Shown piece after piece: positions 8,712-18,175 of a stretch of DNA of 64,000 bases (its first letter is position 1; every line of letters starts with the position of its first letter). This stretch comes from CAZKEG01 sp964601575. GTDB lineage: Bacteria > Desulfobacterota > Thermodesulfobacteria > Thermodesulfobacteriales > Thermodesulfatatoraceae. The DNA is taken from assembly GCA_964601575.1 (NCBI GenBank), contig CAZROA010000069.1:13221-77220 (forward strand). Reading direction: 5' to 3'. Under the pieces are notes generated by a model. It was not told where the DNA came from, made no database searches, and worked only from the letters and a program-made list of their open reading frames with translations. The translations under genes and the position numbers were made by a program.

Positions 8712-9438
8712 GGCCCGGATCAAGAGAAAACTCCCCCATTTCACCTTGGACCTTTCTCTTGAGCTCCGTCCAAAAGATTACACGGTGATGATCGGCCCCA
8801 GCGGGGCTGGTAAGAGTATGACCTTGAAGATCCTGGCCGGGCTTGAGGAGGCCTTGGACCAAAAAGTACTTTTAAACGGTAAAGATATCTCGGCCCTCCC
8901 CCCGGAAAGGCGTGAAATAGTCTATCTCCCCCAAGGCAATTCCCTTTTCCCTCACCTGAGTGTCTTTGAGAATTTGCTTTTTGTTTTTAAGGCCCGAAAA
9001 ATCCCGATAAACAAAGCTTTTTTAGATAAAGTGATTGATTCCTTTGGAATCCGTCATCTTTTGAAACGAAAACCCCAAAACCTTTCCGGGGGTGAGACCC
9101 AACGGGTGGCGCTGGCCAGGGCCATTTGCGCCAACCCTCAAGTCCTGCTCCTTGATGAGCCCCTGGCCTTCCTTGACTTCCACCTCAAGCTTGAGCTTGT
9201 GGCCTTTTTACAAAAACTTCCCACTGAATATCAGATCACCGTCCTGCACGTGACCCATGATCCCATCGAAGCGGCCCTTTTGGCCAAGAGGATCTACCTT
9301 TTACGCCAAGGCCAAATAGTTTTTACCGGAAATTTTGAAGAATTTTTAAGGGAAGCTCCAGAAGGCCTGGCCAACAAAGATCAGGTAGCCGACATACCCG
9401 GTTATGCCCGCTTTTGGGCCAAAGCTTTACGAGAGTAA
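8701..9438 (+). CDS. wtpC: Tungstate/molybdate ABC transporter ATPase WtpC
   Basis: A 245-residue ATPase driving the WtpAB importer. Walker A is GPSGAGKS (about 31-38), the Q-loop lies in YLPQGNSLFPH, the signature is LSGGETQRVALARAI, Walker B is LLLDEPLAFLD and the H-loop is LHVTHD. It lacks the C-terminal regulatory (TOBE) domain found in ModC and longer WtpC proteins, so transport is probably not trans-inhibited through this subunit. The ATG follows GAGGAGAACGGG. It ends 16 bases from a convergent gene. Confidence 0.9.
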   Translation: MFLKARIKRKLPHFTLDLSLELRPKDYTVMIGPSGAGKSMTLKILAGLEEALDQKVLLNGKDISALPPERREIVYLPQGNSLFPHLSVFENLLFVFKARKIPINKAFLDKVIDSFGIRHLLKRKPQNLSGGETQRVALARAICANPQVLLLDEPLAFLDFHLKLELVAFLQKLPTEYQITVLHVTHDPIEAALLAKRIYLLRQGQIVFTGNFEEFLREAPEGLANKDQVADIPGYARFWAKALRE

Positions 9439-9454
9439 AAGCAAATTTGATTTT

Positions 9455-10006
9455 CTACACCAAGACCAAGCCGAGGAAGACCAGGGAGGTAGCAAGCCAA
9501 AAGAGCCAAGGGAGGAAGCCCGTATAACCTAGGAGCACAACGGTCAAGCAAAACAGGACTAGGCCGAGATGTAAGAGAGAAGAGCCAAGTTTGGCTCGGT
9601 AGCCTTCACAGCGGAAATTTAGTTTCCTGCCTGAAAGGACCAAAAGCAAAACCACCATCTGAAAGACAGAAGAGACAAGGAGCAAAGAGAGGAGGGCCAG
9701 CCGCCAGCCTCTGAAGATCCAAATACCTGCAAGCAGCGCCCCCATCAGCCCGGCCAAGAGATTAAGCCAGCGCGAGGACAGGAGGCGATTAGGAATACAC
9801 AGGGCCAATACCAAAAGGAGGCCCCCAACCAAGGGGGCGGCAAGTTGATTCATACGCTCTTGATAAGCCACTTTGACCATCGGCGAGACATGGGCCAGAT
9901 CCGCCCACTTGAAGTAAAACATGCTCCCGATACACAGGAGGGAGAGCGAAAACATCAAAATCACCGCGGCGATGGTCAGGCCAAAGTCGTAATTAAATCT
10001 CCTCAT
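9455..10006 (-). CDS. Small integral membrane protein paired with a cytochrome c assembly protein
   Basis: About 183 residues, mostly hydrophobic, with five or six likely membrane segments and a conserved-looking loop YFKWADLAHVSPMVK. I do not recognise a family. The chosen ATG lies one base after the stop codon of the CcsA/CcmF-like gene upstream, so the two are almost certainly made together. It may be a partner in haem delivery or a subunit of a respiratory complex. That role is inferred only from the pairing. Confidence 0.6.
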   Translation of the reverse strand: MRRFNYDFGLTIAAVILMFSLSLLCIGSMFYFKWADLAHVSPMVKVAYQERMNQLAAPLVGGLLLVLALCIPNRLLSSRWLNLLAGLMGALLAGIWIFRGWRLALLSLLLVSSVFQMVVLLLVLSGRKLNFRCEGYRAKLGSSLLHLGLVLFCLTVVLLGYTGFLPWLFWLATSLVFLGLVLV

Positions 10007-10007
10007 T

Positions 10008-11030
10008 TCAATGCACCGTATGCTCTCCCGGAAAGAGATAAGAGGCGGCAAAGGTGTAAAGCATGGCTACAAAACAGATGATCCCCAACCAACTGACAAA
10101 GGACCACATCCCCCGGCGGGTGAGATAAAGCCGGGCGTGGAAATAAGTGGAAAAGACCAACCACATCATAATGGAGCTGGCGATCTTTGGATCCCACCAC
10201 CAGTTAGGCCCCCAGGCCTTAAGGGCCCAAGGAAAACCGAGGAGCATCCCCATGGTCAGGGCGATATATCCCGGCCTGGCAAAACGATAGGCCATCTGGT
10301 CAAGCTCCGGCCTCTTGATGACCAACATGGAGAGACAGGCGACAAAAAACACGGTCAGTGCGGCGTAAGAGAGAAAGAGAAGGGGCGGATGAACCCACAT
10401 GTAATGGGCATTGTAGAAAAAGACCATGCGCGGGTAGAGTCGGGCAAAAAGCCGAGCCCTTTCCATGAGAGATAAAGGCATGGTCCAGGGTCTAATCTTT
10501 TCAAAGAACCGCGGAAGGGGATCGGTAAAAGGATTGATAAACAGGAGGATCAGGAGCTGAAGGCTGAGAAGCGCGGAAAGGGTGGCCCTGGTAAACCTGA
10601 AGCTCACCCCACGACAGGCCCATATAGCCATCACGGCATAGCCAGAGAACCAAAAGAGGAATTTTTCCCGTTCAAGCCAAGGGGGTAGGAGAAAACGCGG
10701 CGGGGCCTCGGGCCGATAAGGAGGAAGGACCCCATGGCCCATGGTTTTTAACCAGTGGTTTATCATCGGGGCCAATTTGGGTGGGAGCTCAAGGGGTAGC
10801 GCCAAATAAATGGCCAGGTGGAGATAGCCAACGAGGAGAAGGGCAAACCCCAAGGTAACCACTGAGACCAAGATGGTTCGATAATGCCAACGCCAGGCCC
10901 TTTTATCCTCAGAAAAGACATACCAGACAAGGGTGCCCATAAGGGCTGCCACTAGAATCCCCAGAAAGATCCTGACCAGGCCTCCAAGATCTTGATAGAC
11001 TTGAAAGGCGTGTCCTAGATCAAATCCCAT
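10008..11030 (-). CDS. CcsA/CcmF-type cytochrome c assembly protein
   Basis: A 340-residue polytopic membrane protein with about eight hydrophobic segments. The haem-handling WWD motif is present in variant form as WGPNWWWDPK (about residues 268-277), and conserved His residues flank it (YNAHYMWVHPP and HARLYLTRRG). Such proteins move haem to the periplasmic face for attachment to cytochromes c. The family length is typical of CcsA; CcmF is about twice as long. No other maturation gene (ccsB, resB, ccmE) lies nearby apart from the small coupled membrane protein downstream. Which system it belongs to is unknown. Confidence 0.8.
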   Translation of the reverse strand: MGFDLGHAFQVYQDLGGLVRIFLGILVAALMGTLVWYVFSEDKRAWRWHYRTILVSVVTLGFALLLVGYLHLAIYLALPLELPPKLAPMINHWLKTMGHGVLPPYRPEAPPRFLLPPWLEREKFLFWFSGYAVMAIWACRGVSFRFTRATLSALLSLQLLILLFINPFTDPLPRFFEKIRPWTMPLSLMERARLFARLYPRMVFFYNAHYMWVHPPLLFLSYAALTVFFVACLSMLVIKRPELDQMAYRFARPGYIALTMGMLLGFPWALKAWGPNWWWDPKIASSIMMWLVFSTYFHARLYLTRRGMWSFVSWLGIICFVAMLYTFAASYLFPGEHTVH

Positions 11031-11039
11031 AGATAGCGT

Positions 11040-12551
11040 TTAAGTACTCGGTTTAAAGTGCTCAATAGAACCAAAGGTTTTGAGGTTGCCATCCTCAAGG
11101 ACAGAGACCGCACCATGTCCTCCACAAATAAGACACCGTTTACCAGAAGACCTCAAGGCCCGGTCAGCCTCTTCGGCTATCTTGAGTAGGGCCTCTCTTT
11201 CTTTGGCGGCGATTTCACTGTCTACATTGACTGAAGTCATCAAGATTTTGGCCAAACGATTAAATTCGCGACGCTCTTTGGTGAAGCTTTCAAGATTTAA
11301 TAGGCTGTCTCCGGTAAAAAGGAGCCCGGCTTCCGGACAGAAGAAAAAGACCTGACCGTAAAGATGCCCTCCGAGGCTCTCCAGGACTTCGAATTCTAAA
11401 GGGCCTACCTTGAAACGATAGATTATCGGGAAGATATGGCGTAGGCCCAAGACCTCCTGGGGGAAGAGCTCTACCCTCTGGGGTGGGGTAAAACAGGAAA
11501 AGAGATTGATGATTTTGGTATAAACCTCTTCTAAGATCGAACCCTCCACCCGAGAACCATAGGCACGATTGGCTCGTTCGATAATTTCCCGGGTGCCGGA
11601 GTGCATAAAAGAAGGGGCTTCGAAAAATCCCGCTGCGCCAACGTGATCGGCATCGGCATGGGTGATAAAGAGGCGGGAGAGCTTTTTCAGGTTTCCAAGG
11701 CCATAATGTTGAAATAGGCGCAGGATATCCGGGTGATAAAGGCCATAGCCGGTGTCAATCATGACCATTTCTTCCGGGGTATGTAGGACAAAGATGTTCC
11801 CTCCATAAGGGGGTTGAAAACAAAAGAGCTTTACCTCCTCGGCCACTTTAAAACGTTGGACATCGGCGTAAAAGTTTTCCCCGGTGGTGTTTTTGAGGTG
11901 CTGGCCGGTGGCCAGGATGCTCTCAAAGACCTCCTGCGGGTCCTGTTTTAGATTGGTAAGTTCTTGGACAATGTGGTTGATGTCGTGGAGCAACCGCAGG
12001 AGAAACTCGTCTTCTGCTTCCCCGATGATCTCCCGCAGTCTTTGGGCAAACTTGAGATAAAAGACAGTGTTATCGAGATAGTCCCCTCGGGTATCGTATT
12101 CCAGGATTTCTATTCGGTAGCGTGACTTCAGACGGTTTAGGAGTTTATCAATAATGGCACTGCGCTCTACGGTGAGGCTTACCGTGAGTCGATCTGGATG
12201 GCGTCCTTGATCATCAAAGTCAAGAAAGGCGATATTGGCTTTGGCATCGGTAACGTAATTTAAGAATTCAAAGAGGGCTCCAGGGCGGTTGGGAAGATAG
12301 ATATTAAATTTTAGAAACCCCAAGGGCTCAAGGGATTCCTGGAGATAGCCTATTTTCTGAAGCCCCTCACGTATGTTTTGGTAATCCCTCTCTGAGTCAA
12401 GGGTCACCTCGAAAAAGACCGTGTGCGGGTCAATCCGGCGATCGTAATGGATGCGATTGATGTTACCCTGATACTGGCGGACGATTTCGGCGGCCTTGTG
12501 TAAGGCCCCGGGTTGATCCGGCATACGGGCCACGAAATAAAATTTGGGCAT
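11040..12551 (-). CDS. ACT-ACT-metallo-beta-lactamase fusion protein
   Basis: A 503-residue protein with two N-terminal ACT-like domains (about 3-75 and 80-160; FYFVARMPDQPGALHKAAEI and NIYLPNRPGALFEFLNYV), a helical linker (about 165-220), and a metallo-beta-lactamase domain (about 225-490). Metal ligands are visible: HADADH in place of the usual HxHxDH, GGHLYGQVFF, FTGDSLLN and a final CGGHGAVS. The first motif, H-x-D-x-D-H, resembles flavodiiron proteins (H-x-E-x-D-H) more than hydrolases, but no flavodoxin domain is fused. ACT domains usually bind amino acids, so the enzyme may be ligand-regulated. The substrate is unknown. It ends 9 bases before the CcsA-like gene. Confidence 0.75.
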   Translation of the reverse strand: MPKFYFVARMPDQPGALHKAAEIVRQYQGNINRIHYDRRIDPHTVFFEVTLDSERDYQNIREGLQKIGYLQESLEPLGFLKFNIYLPNRPGALFEFLNYVTDAKANIAFLDFDDQGRHPDRLTVSLTVERSAIIDKLLNRLKSRYRIEILEYDTRGDYLDNTVFYLKFAQRLREIIGEAEDEFLLRLLHDINHIVQELTNLKQDPQEVFESILATGQHLKNTTGENFYADVQRFKVAEEVKLFCFQPPYGGNIFVLHTPEEMVMIDTGYGLYHPDILRLFQHYGLGNLKKLSRLFITHADADHVGAAGFFEAPSFMHSGTREIIERANRAYGSRVEGSILEEVYTKIINLFSCFTPPQRVELFPQEVLGLRHIFPIIYRFKVGPLEFEVLESLGGHLYGQVFFFCPEAGLLFTGDSLLNLESFTKERREFNRLAKILMTSVNVDSEIAAKEREALLKIAEEADRALRSSGKRCLICGGHGAVSVLEDGNLKTFGSIEHFKPST

Positions 12552-12560
12552 AGGCGCCTC

Positions 12561-15500
12561 CTAGTCACACTTGGAATAACCGCAACTACGACAAAGGAGA
12601 CAACCGCTTTCCGCCTCAAGCGGCCCTCCGCAATCAGGGCAAGGTCCAAAGGAAGGCGGCTCCTCTGGCTGAATCTCGATGTGTAGGGCCTCGGCCAGTA
12701 TCTTGGCCACGGCGTCCGGACAAGAAAGGATGGGTTTGCCTTCTTCCCAGGATGGGGCAGGGCAACGGATCCCGGAGAGCTGTTTGATGATCGCCTCGGG
12801 TTTTACCCCGGAGCGCAGGGCCAGAGAGATGAGACGGCTGGTGGCCTCGATCTGGCAAGAGGCACACCCTCCGGCCTTACCCATGGTAGCAAAGACCTCA
12901 CAGAGCCCTTTTTCATCCCAATTAACCGTTACATAAAGGTTACCGCAACCAGTACGGATCTTACGCGTAAAACCACGGGTGATCTTGGGCCTTGGCCTCG
13001 GGGCTACCCCTCCTTCGGTCTTTAGGGTTAACACCTGGCGTGGTCGGCTTCCGTAACGATAGACCGTGACCCCTTTGAGCCCGAGTTCATAGGCCAAGAG
13101 ATACGCCCGACGTACATCCTCCTGCGTGGCTTCTTGGGGGAAATTGATGGTCTTTGAGACGGCGTTATGTACATGTCGCTGAAAGGCGGCCTGGATGCGC
13201 AGGTGTTGCTCCGGTGAAATATCAAAGGCGGTGACAAAGAGCCGCCGGATCTCTTCGGGGACCTCCTCGATTTTGGCCACCGAACCGGTACGCAGGGCTT
13301 GTTCGATAATCTTTTCGATGTCTTCTGCCGAAAGGCCGTGATCCTCAAGGGCCTTTTTAAAGAGAGGATGCACCTCTTTGAGTTCCGTCCCCTCAAGCAC
13401 CCGTCGGGTATAGGCTACGGCAAAAAGGGGCTCGATCCCTGAGGAACAACCAGCAATAATAGAAATGCTCCCGGTGGGGGCAATGGTCGTAGTGGTAGCA
13501 TTTCGCATATAAGGGGTCTCTGGACGGTCCCAGATGCTCCCTTTATAGGCCGGGAAATTGCCGCGGCGTTTGGCCAGCTCGGCACTGGCGCGAAGGCTTT
13601 CTTCTTCGATGAAGCGCATAACCTCTTCGGCTATTTCGATGGCCTTTTCCGAATCGTAGGAGACACCGAGCTTGATCAGCATATCGGCAAAGCCCATGAC
13701 TCCGAGGCCGATCTTACGCGTCTTTTTGGTGATCTCTTCGATATGAGGGAGGGGAAAACGGTTTACGTCGATCACGTTGTCGAGGAAGTGTACGGCCTGG
13801 TGGACTACTCGGCCCAAGCGCTGGTAATCGATGCTTTTGTCTTTTACAAACCGGGAGAGATTTATAGATCCGAGATTACAGGATTCAAAGGCGAGCAAGG
13901 GTTGCTCCCCGCAATTGTGGGCTATGAAACCGTTGGCGTCAAAGGCGTTTGCCCCGGGGACTTGGCAATCGAAAACCTCGGCCTCTCCTGCTGGAACTAT
14001 TTCGGTAATAGTGGCTATAAAGCGTTCCCGATTAAGACACCGTTTATACGAAGAAAGGACTCTTTCGAGGCGTTTGGACTTTTCTTTATGGGTAAAACCG
14101 ATACGTTCGGCGAATCTTTTGAGGTTTTCTCCAGAAATGATCAGTTCATATTGGGCCTTAATTTTATAAAGAGCCCGGCCTCCTTTTCCGTTCGGTAGGA
14201 ATTTTTGGCCCTCCTTGCGTCTGTTTTCGTAGATACGAGAAAAAATGCCGAGCCTTAAGAGCATTCTTTGGACTACTTTTAAGGTTTCGAGATTTGACTG
14301 GGCCAGGCGGATACTTACACCTTTTTTTAAATTTCCTTGGACCGAGCCATCGGCGTCAAAAAGTCCCCTTAAAAATCCATGATAAAAGGCACTCGAGGCC
14401 CGCTCTATGGCCGGAGTAGGGGTTTTATGGCCGACTTCAAGCCCAAGGTCAAAGGCCAAATCACGCAAAGCGGTACTGGCCAGACGGTACTCTTTACGGG
14501 AAGAAAGGTATTGCCAGCCCTTAAAACCACAACGGTGAGGGAGGCTCTTGGCCGCCCTGAGGGCTTCATCTAGGATTTCCTTGATCCCGTCCTGTCCATT
14601 TCCCCAAAGAGAAATCACCGCCTTGTCTTTCTTTAGGGTACCATCACCCACCAAAAGTCCCAGGAGATAGCCTTCTTCATAGGATCCGAACCCCGGCCAG
14701 AGGAGATTTTCTCCATGATCGTTTAAGAGTATTTGATCGCCGGGTTTGAGTCTTTCTACCGGGGTCCAAGTTGTTTCCATTCGATAACGCGTAAGATTCG
14801 TAACCCGAAGGAGGGGGTGGTTAGCGGTAAGGGTCAAGGTAAACCCCTCTTTGGTCCTCAGTTCTAACACCGGTTTTTTGCCGGTGGGGAAGAAGCCTGT
14901 CTCCGAAAGGAAGCCCTTCCCATTTAGGTAGGCCAAAAACTTCTGGTTTATCAGTTCTTTTACTTGTCTCGGACCTTCTTTGGTCATTACCCAGGTCTCG
15001 CCTATGACGCAGGGATTGGTGGCTTCGATCTCGCCGAGATGGGGGGTAGGATTCTTGGCATTGATGTGATCGATGAAGATCACCCCTGGGTCCCCACGGA
15101 GCCAGGCGTTTTCCACCAAAAGGTCAAAGAGTTTTCTGGCCGGTAGGCGGCGAACGACCTGGCCGTTTCGCGGGTTGATCAAGGGGAACTCTTCGTTGTT
15201 CTGGTAGGCCTTCATGAAGGCCTCGGTCACCGCCACCGAGATATTAAAATTAGTGAGCTTAGTAAGATCGCGTTTTATGGTGATAAATTCTTCGATGTCC
15301 GGGTGGTCGATACGCAGGATGCCCATGTTGGCCCCGCGGCGGGTGCCTCCTTGTTTGATGGCCTCGGTGGCGGCATCGTAGACCTGCATAAAAGAGACCG
15401 GTCCGCTTGAGACCCCGTGGGTGGAGCGCACGATATCCCCTTTGGGGCGCAGGCGCGAGAAGGAAAAACCCGTCCCTCCGCCGGATTTATGGATAAGGGC

Positions 15501-15842
15501 CGTGTACTTGAGGGTCTCAAAGATAGACTCCAGTGAATCCTCGATGGGTAGGACAAAGCAGGCCGAGAGTTGACCAAGCTCACGCCCGGCGTTCATCAGG
15601 GTAGGAGAGTTCGGCAGGAAATCGAGACTGGTCATCAGTTGATAAAACTCTTCCTCCAGGGCTTCGAGATCGGCCTTTCGATCATAGAGGAGATCAGCGG
15701 CGGCAATGGTCCTGGCCACCCGACGAAACATGTCTTCCGGACTCTCGATGGGATTTCCTTCCTCATCTCGAATGAGATAACGACGGGCCAGGACCACCAG
15801 GGCGTTATGAGTTAAGGAAAGCTTGGTTTCCGGGAGTTTCAT
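12561..15842 (-). CDS. nrdJ: Adenosylcobalamin-dependent ribonucleotide reductase with an intein
   Basis: Class II enzyme that makes deoxyribonucleotides using B12, with or without oxygen. About 1093 residues as encoded, and about 727 after removal of the 366-residue intein. Before the intein are SACFVLPIEDSLE and SGGGTGFSFSRLRP. The active-site NPCGEQPLL is split by the intein; the rest carries NLGSINLSR, NATTTTIAPTGSISIIAG, and a C-terminal zinc/thiol tail with CPDCGG and CRSCGYSKCD. I chose the ATG at 15842, which has GGGGGAAGAGG before it; in-frame upstream starts have no better site. It is divergent from a Rho_N-like gene. Splicing must work, since the insertion separates the catalytic cysteine from the preceding Asn-Pro. 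Confidence 0.95.
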   Translation of the reverse strand: MKLPETKLSLTHNALVVLARRYLIRDEEGNPIESPEDMFRRVARTIAAADLLYDRKADLEALEEEFYQLMTSLDFLPNSPTLMNAGRELGQLSACFVLPIEDSLESIFETLKYTALIHKSGGGTGFSFSRLRPKGDIVRSTHGVSSGPVSFMQVYDAATEAIKQGGTRRGANMGILRIDHPDIEEFITIKRDLTKLTNFNISVAVTEAFMKAYQNNEEFPLINPRNGQVVRRLPARKLFDLLVENAWLRGDPGVIFIDHINAKNPTPHLGEIEATNPCVIGETWVMTKEGPRQVKELINQKFLAYLNGKGFLSETGFFPTGKKPVLELRTKEGFTLTLTANHPLLRVTNLTRYRMETTWTPVERLKPGDQILLNDHGENLLWPGFGSYEEGYLLGLLVGDGTLKKDKAVISLWGNGQDGIKEILDEALRAAKSLPHRCGFKGWQYLSSRKEYRLASTALRDLAFDLGLEVGHKTPTPAIERASSAFYHGFLRGLFDADGSVQGNLKKGVSIRLAQSNLETLKVVQRMLLRLGIFSRIYENRRKEGQKFLPNGKGGRALYKIKAQYELIISGENLKRFAERIGFTHKEKSKRLERVLSSYKRCLNRERFIATITEIVPAGEAEVFDCQVPGANAFDANGFIAHNCGEQPLLAFESCNLGSINLSRFVKDKSIDYQRLGRVVHQAVHFLDNVIDVNRFPLPHIEEITKKTRKIGLGVMGFADMLIKLGVSYDSEKAIEIAEEVMRFIEEESLRASAELAKRRGNFPAYKGSIWDRPETPYMRNATTTTIAPTGSISIIAGCSSGIEPLFAVAYTRRVLEGTELKEVHPLFKKALEDHGLSAEDIEKIIEQALRTGSVAKIEEVPEEIRRLFVTAFDISPEQHLRIQAAFQRHVHNAVSKTINFPQEATQEDVRRAYLLAYELGLKGVTVYRYGSRPRQVLTLKTEGGVAPRPRPKITRGFTRKIRTGCGNLYVTVNWDEKGLCEVFATMGKAGGCASCQIEATSRLISLALRSGVKPEAIIKQLSGIRCPAPSWEEGKPILSCPDAVAKILAEALHIEIQPEEPPSFGPCPDCGGPLEAESGCLLCRSCGYSKCD
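13914..15011 (-). mobile_element. LAGLIDADG homing-endonuclease intein in NrdJ
   Basis: An in-frame 366-residue insertion between ...EATNP and CGEQPLL. It begins with Cys (CVIGETWVMT, block A), has the block B sequence LTLTANHPLL, and ends FIAHN before Cys+1, the canonical splice junction His-Asn/Cys. The two endonuclease motifs are YLLGLLVGDGT and FLRGLFDADGS, each with an acidic residue, so the nuclease looks intact. Block F-like sequence AEVFDCQV precedes the end. Class II reductases are known intein hosts. Antisense ORFs here are shadows. Confidence 0.95.
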
Positions 15843-16004
15843 CCTCTTCCCCCTCGCCTTTCTTTCATGAAATAACATTTTTAAGTCCCCTGAGCCAAGA
15901 TCTAAAAATATCGACATTTTATGACCGAAAAGGTCGGAGAGGTCTTGATGAGAAGACGATCTTTTGTTTACATTGCCTTGACCCTAAAAAGGAGGTGACG
16001 GGGG

Positions 16005-16349
16005 ATGTCTGAAGCGTCTAACACCGAACTGCCCAAACTGGAGAAAAAGCTTGAGAAGATGACCATCAAAGAATTGCGTGAGGTCGCCCTCCAGATCCCG
16101 GGGATTCAGGGCGTTCACGGCATGAACAAAGAGGAGCTTATTTCTGTTCTTAAGAAGATCTACGGGATCGAAGAAAAGCCCCGCAAGGTCGGGGGCAGTA
16201 TGCGGGAGCTCAAGGCCAAGGTGGCCAAATTCAAGGAATTGGCGGCCAAGGCCAAGGCCGAGGGCGACTTGGTACGCTATGAACGCTATCGTAAACTGGC
16301 CTCCCGTTTTAAGAAACGCACCAGGCGTCTGGCAAAGATGGCGGCTTAA
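16005..16349 (+). CDS. Small Rho N-terminal-domain-like protein
   Basis: A 114-residue, highly charged protein. Residues about 18-60 ([15 protein letters not shown] and [16 protein letters not shown]) match the helical Rho_N/SAP-like fold that binds nucleic acid; the rest is a basic helix (about 65-112) rich in Lys, Arg and Ala. It has no ATPase domain, so it is not Rho itself. AGGAGGTGACGGGG precedes the ATG. It lies 2 bases before purC, heading an operon with purC, a ParB-like gene and a sirtuin. It may bind RNA or DNA; the function is unknown. Confidence 0.75.
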   Translation: MSEASNTELPKLEKKLEKMTIKELREVALQIPGIQGVHGMNKEELISVLKKIYGIEEKPRKVGGSMRELKAKVAKFKELAAKAKAEGDLVRYERYRKLASRFKKRTRRLAKMAA

Positions 16350-16351
16350 TC

Positions 16352-17245
16352 ATGGGTAAAACTGTCTTTGAAACCAATTTTCCTGATTTAAAGCTAAAAC
16401 ACCGGGGTAAAGTCCGTGATCTTTACGAGATTGACGATTATCTGCTCATGGTGGCCACCGACCGCATCTCTGCCTTTGATGTGGTCATGCCCACTCCTAT
16501 TCCGGACAAAGGGGTTATCCTCACCCAAATGTCGCTTTTCTGGTTCGATTTTTTGAAGGACTTGGTGGAAAACCACCTGGTCACCGCTGATGTCTTTCAG
16601 TACCCGCCGAGTTGTCAAGCCTACGTCGAAGAGCTTAAAGGCCGAAGCATGTTGGTGGTCAAGGCCAAGCCCTTGGCGGTGGAGTGCATCGTTCGGGGCT
16701 ATTTGGCTGGCTCCGGGCTTAAGGAATACCGGCGCACCGGTACGGTCTGCGGGATCAAACTCCCGCCAGGTCTTCAAGAGGCCGATCGGTTACCAGAGCC
16801 CATTTTTACCCCCTCGACCAAGGCTCAGGAAGGGCATGATGTAAACATCACCTTTGAGGAATGTGCCCGCATCATCGGGCAGGAACAGGCCGAGAGGGTC
16901 CGTGAACTCTCTTTGAGCATTTACCAAAAGGCTGCGGCTTATGCCGAGGAACGTGGTATCATCATTGCCGATACCAAATTCGAATTCGGACTCTATCAGG
17001 ACAAGCTCATCTTGATCGATGAAGTCCTCACCCCGGATTCTTCCCGCTTTTGGCCCAAGGATCGTTACCAACCGGGCCGGCCCCAAGAAAGCTTTGATAA
17101 ACAGTTCCTTCGGGATTGGCTGGAAGAAATCGGTTGGGATAAAAAGCCCCCGGCGCCTGCCCTTCCTCCGGAGATTGTCGAGAAGACAAGAAGCCGTTAT
17201 CTTGAAGCCTTGAAAAGACTGACGGGAAAGGATTTACCTGTTTGA
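16352..17245 (+). CDS. purC: SAICAR synthetase
   Basis: Phosphoribosylaminoimidazole-succinocarboxamide synthase, which joins CAIR and aspartate using ATP in purine synthesis. 297 residues, the longer yeast-like form. Hallmarks are [13 protein letters not shown] with the ATP loop, [36 protein letters not shown] and DTKFEFG. The stop overlaps the TTG start of the next gene (TTGA). No other purine gene is adjacent; purF is about 30 kb away in this window. Confidence 0.97.
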   Translation: MGKTVFETNFPDLKLKHRGKVRDLYEIDDYLLMVATDRISAFDVVMPTPIPDKGVILTQMSLFWFDFLKDLVENHLVTADVFQYPPSCQAYVEELKGRSMLVVKAKPLAVECIVRGYLAGSGLKEYRRTGTVCGIKLPPGLQEADRLPEPIFTPSTKAQEGHDVNITFEECARIIGQEQAERVRELSLSIYQKAAAYAEERGIIIADTKFEFGLYQDKLILIDEVLTPDSSRFWPKDRYQPGRPQESFDKQFLRDWLEEIGWDKKPPAPALPPEIVEKTRSRYLEALKRLTGKDLPV

Positions 17246-18168
17246 ATTTCAAACATTACCGTCTACCATTAAAGACGATTGACTTCACCGACGAGACCTT
17301 TTGTCTTTCTTTCCCTTGCCGCTCGCTGGATTTGGTCAATTCCATCGATTTGGTAGGAATCATTCACCCCCCGGTAGTACGGAAAAACAGAAAGAAATAC
17401 CAGATCGTCTGTGGACGAGGGCGTTTGGTGGCTGCCCAAAGGCTTGGCCTCCAAAGGGTTATGTGTAAAGTCCTCCCGGCATGGGTGGATGACCTTTCCT
17501 GTCTGATGATCGCCTTTGAGGAAAATATCACCACCAGGGGGTTCAACATCATCGAGCAGGCCTTGGTGATCGAAAAATTTCTTCACTATCTCTCCGAAGA
17601 GAAGGTCATAGAAGACATCCTTCCGCGTTTGGGCTACAGCCCTGCCTATAAGAATCTAGAATTTCTCCTCAAGCTGAATTTTTTGGAAGATGAGCTCAAA
17701 ACCTTGGTCTGTGAAGAGATCATCCAACCCCAGTTGGCCATAAGGCTCCTTGACCTTGAAGAGATGGATCGTCAGGCGCTGGCCAGGCTCTTGGTCACCT
17801 TAAGGCCCGGGGCCAATCGTCAACGCCAGATCTTAGAAATCCTTCAGGATCTATCCCGTAAAGAAGAAAGGCCCGTTTATCAAATCTTAACGGAGCCGGC
17901 GATTGAAGAAATCTTGAGCCAGGAGAAGTTAAATCCTCCTCAGAAGACAGAAAAACTCTATTCTTATCTCCGAAAAAGGTTGTTCCCGAGGTTAGTGGCT
18001 CAGGAGGAGGCCTTTCGTAAATGGGCTGGTAAATTGTCCGGGGCCGGTATCCGGGTCATTCCTTCACAGGCCTTTGAAAAAGATTCCTATTTTCTCCAGA
18101 TAGAATTCACCGACTCCCAAGACCTCTACCAAAAATGGCAAAAGTTAGGAGAAAAGATCAAGAATTGA
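17242..18168 (+). CDS. ParB N-terminal-domain-like protein
   Basis: 308 residues. The N-terminal part (about 8-100) has the ParB/sulfiredoxin fold motifs: [26 protein letters not shown] in place of the GERRxRA box, and [14 protein letters not shown] helical middle (about 105-200) resembles the ParB helix-turn-helix region but is degenerate, and the C-terminus is not recognised. It starts with a TTG overlapping the purC stop. It is not beside parA or an origin, so chromosome segregation is unlikely; CTP-dependent DNA binding or regulation is possible. Role unknown. Confidence 0.7.
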   Translation: MNFKHYRLPLKTIDFTDETFCLSFPCRSLDLVNSIDLVGIIHPPVVRKNRKKYQIVCGRGRLVAAQRLGLQRVMCKVLPAWVDDLSCLMIAFEENITTRGFNIIEQALVIEKFLHYLSEEKVIEDILPRLGYSPAYKNLEFLLKLNFLEDELKTLVCEEIIQPQLAIRLLDLEEMDRQALARLLVTLRPGANRQRQILEILQDLSRKEERPVYQILTEPAIEEILSQEKLNPPQKTEKLYSYLRKRLFPRLVAQEEAFRKWAGKLSGAGIRVIPSQAFEKDSYFLQIEFTDSQDLYQKWQKLGEKIKN

Positions 18169-18175
18169 AGGGCTT

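Noticed and set aside
10011..10475. 154-codon plus-strand ORF
   Set aside because: Antisense to the haem-handling protein; its composition mirrors the membrane segments.
13743..14198. Plus-strand ORF of 151 codons
   Set aside because: Antisense to the intein in nrdJ, which has clear family motifs.
15843..16004. Cobalamin riboswitch before nrdJ
   Set aside because: The gap is too short and shows no B12-box-like sequence.
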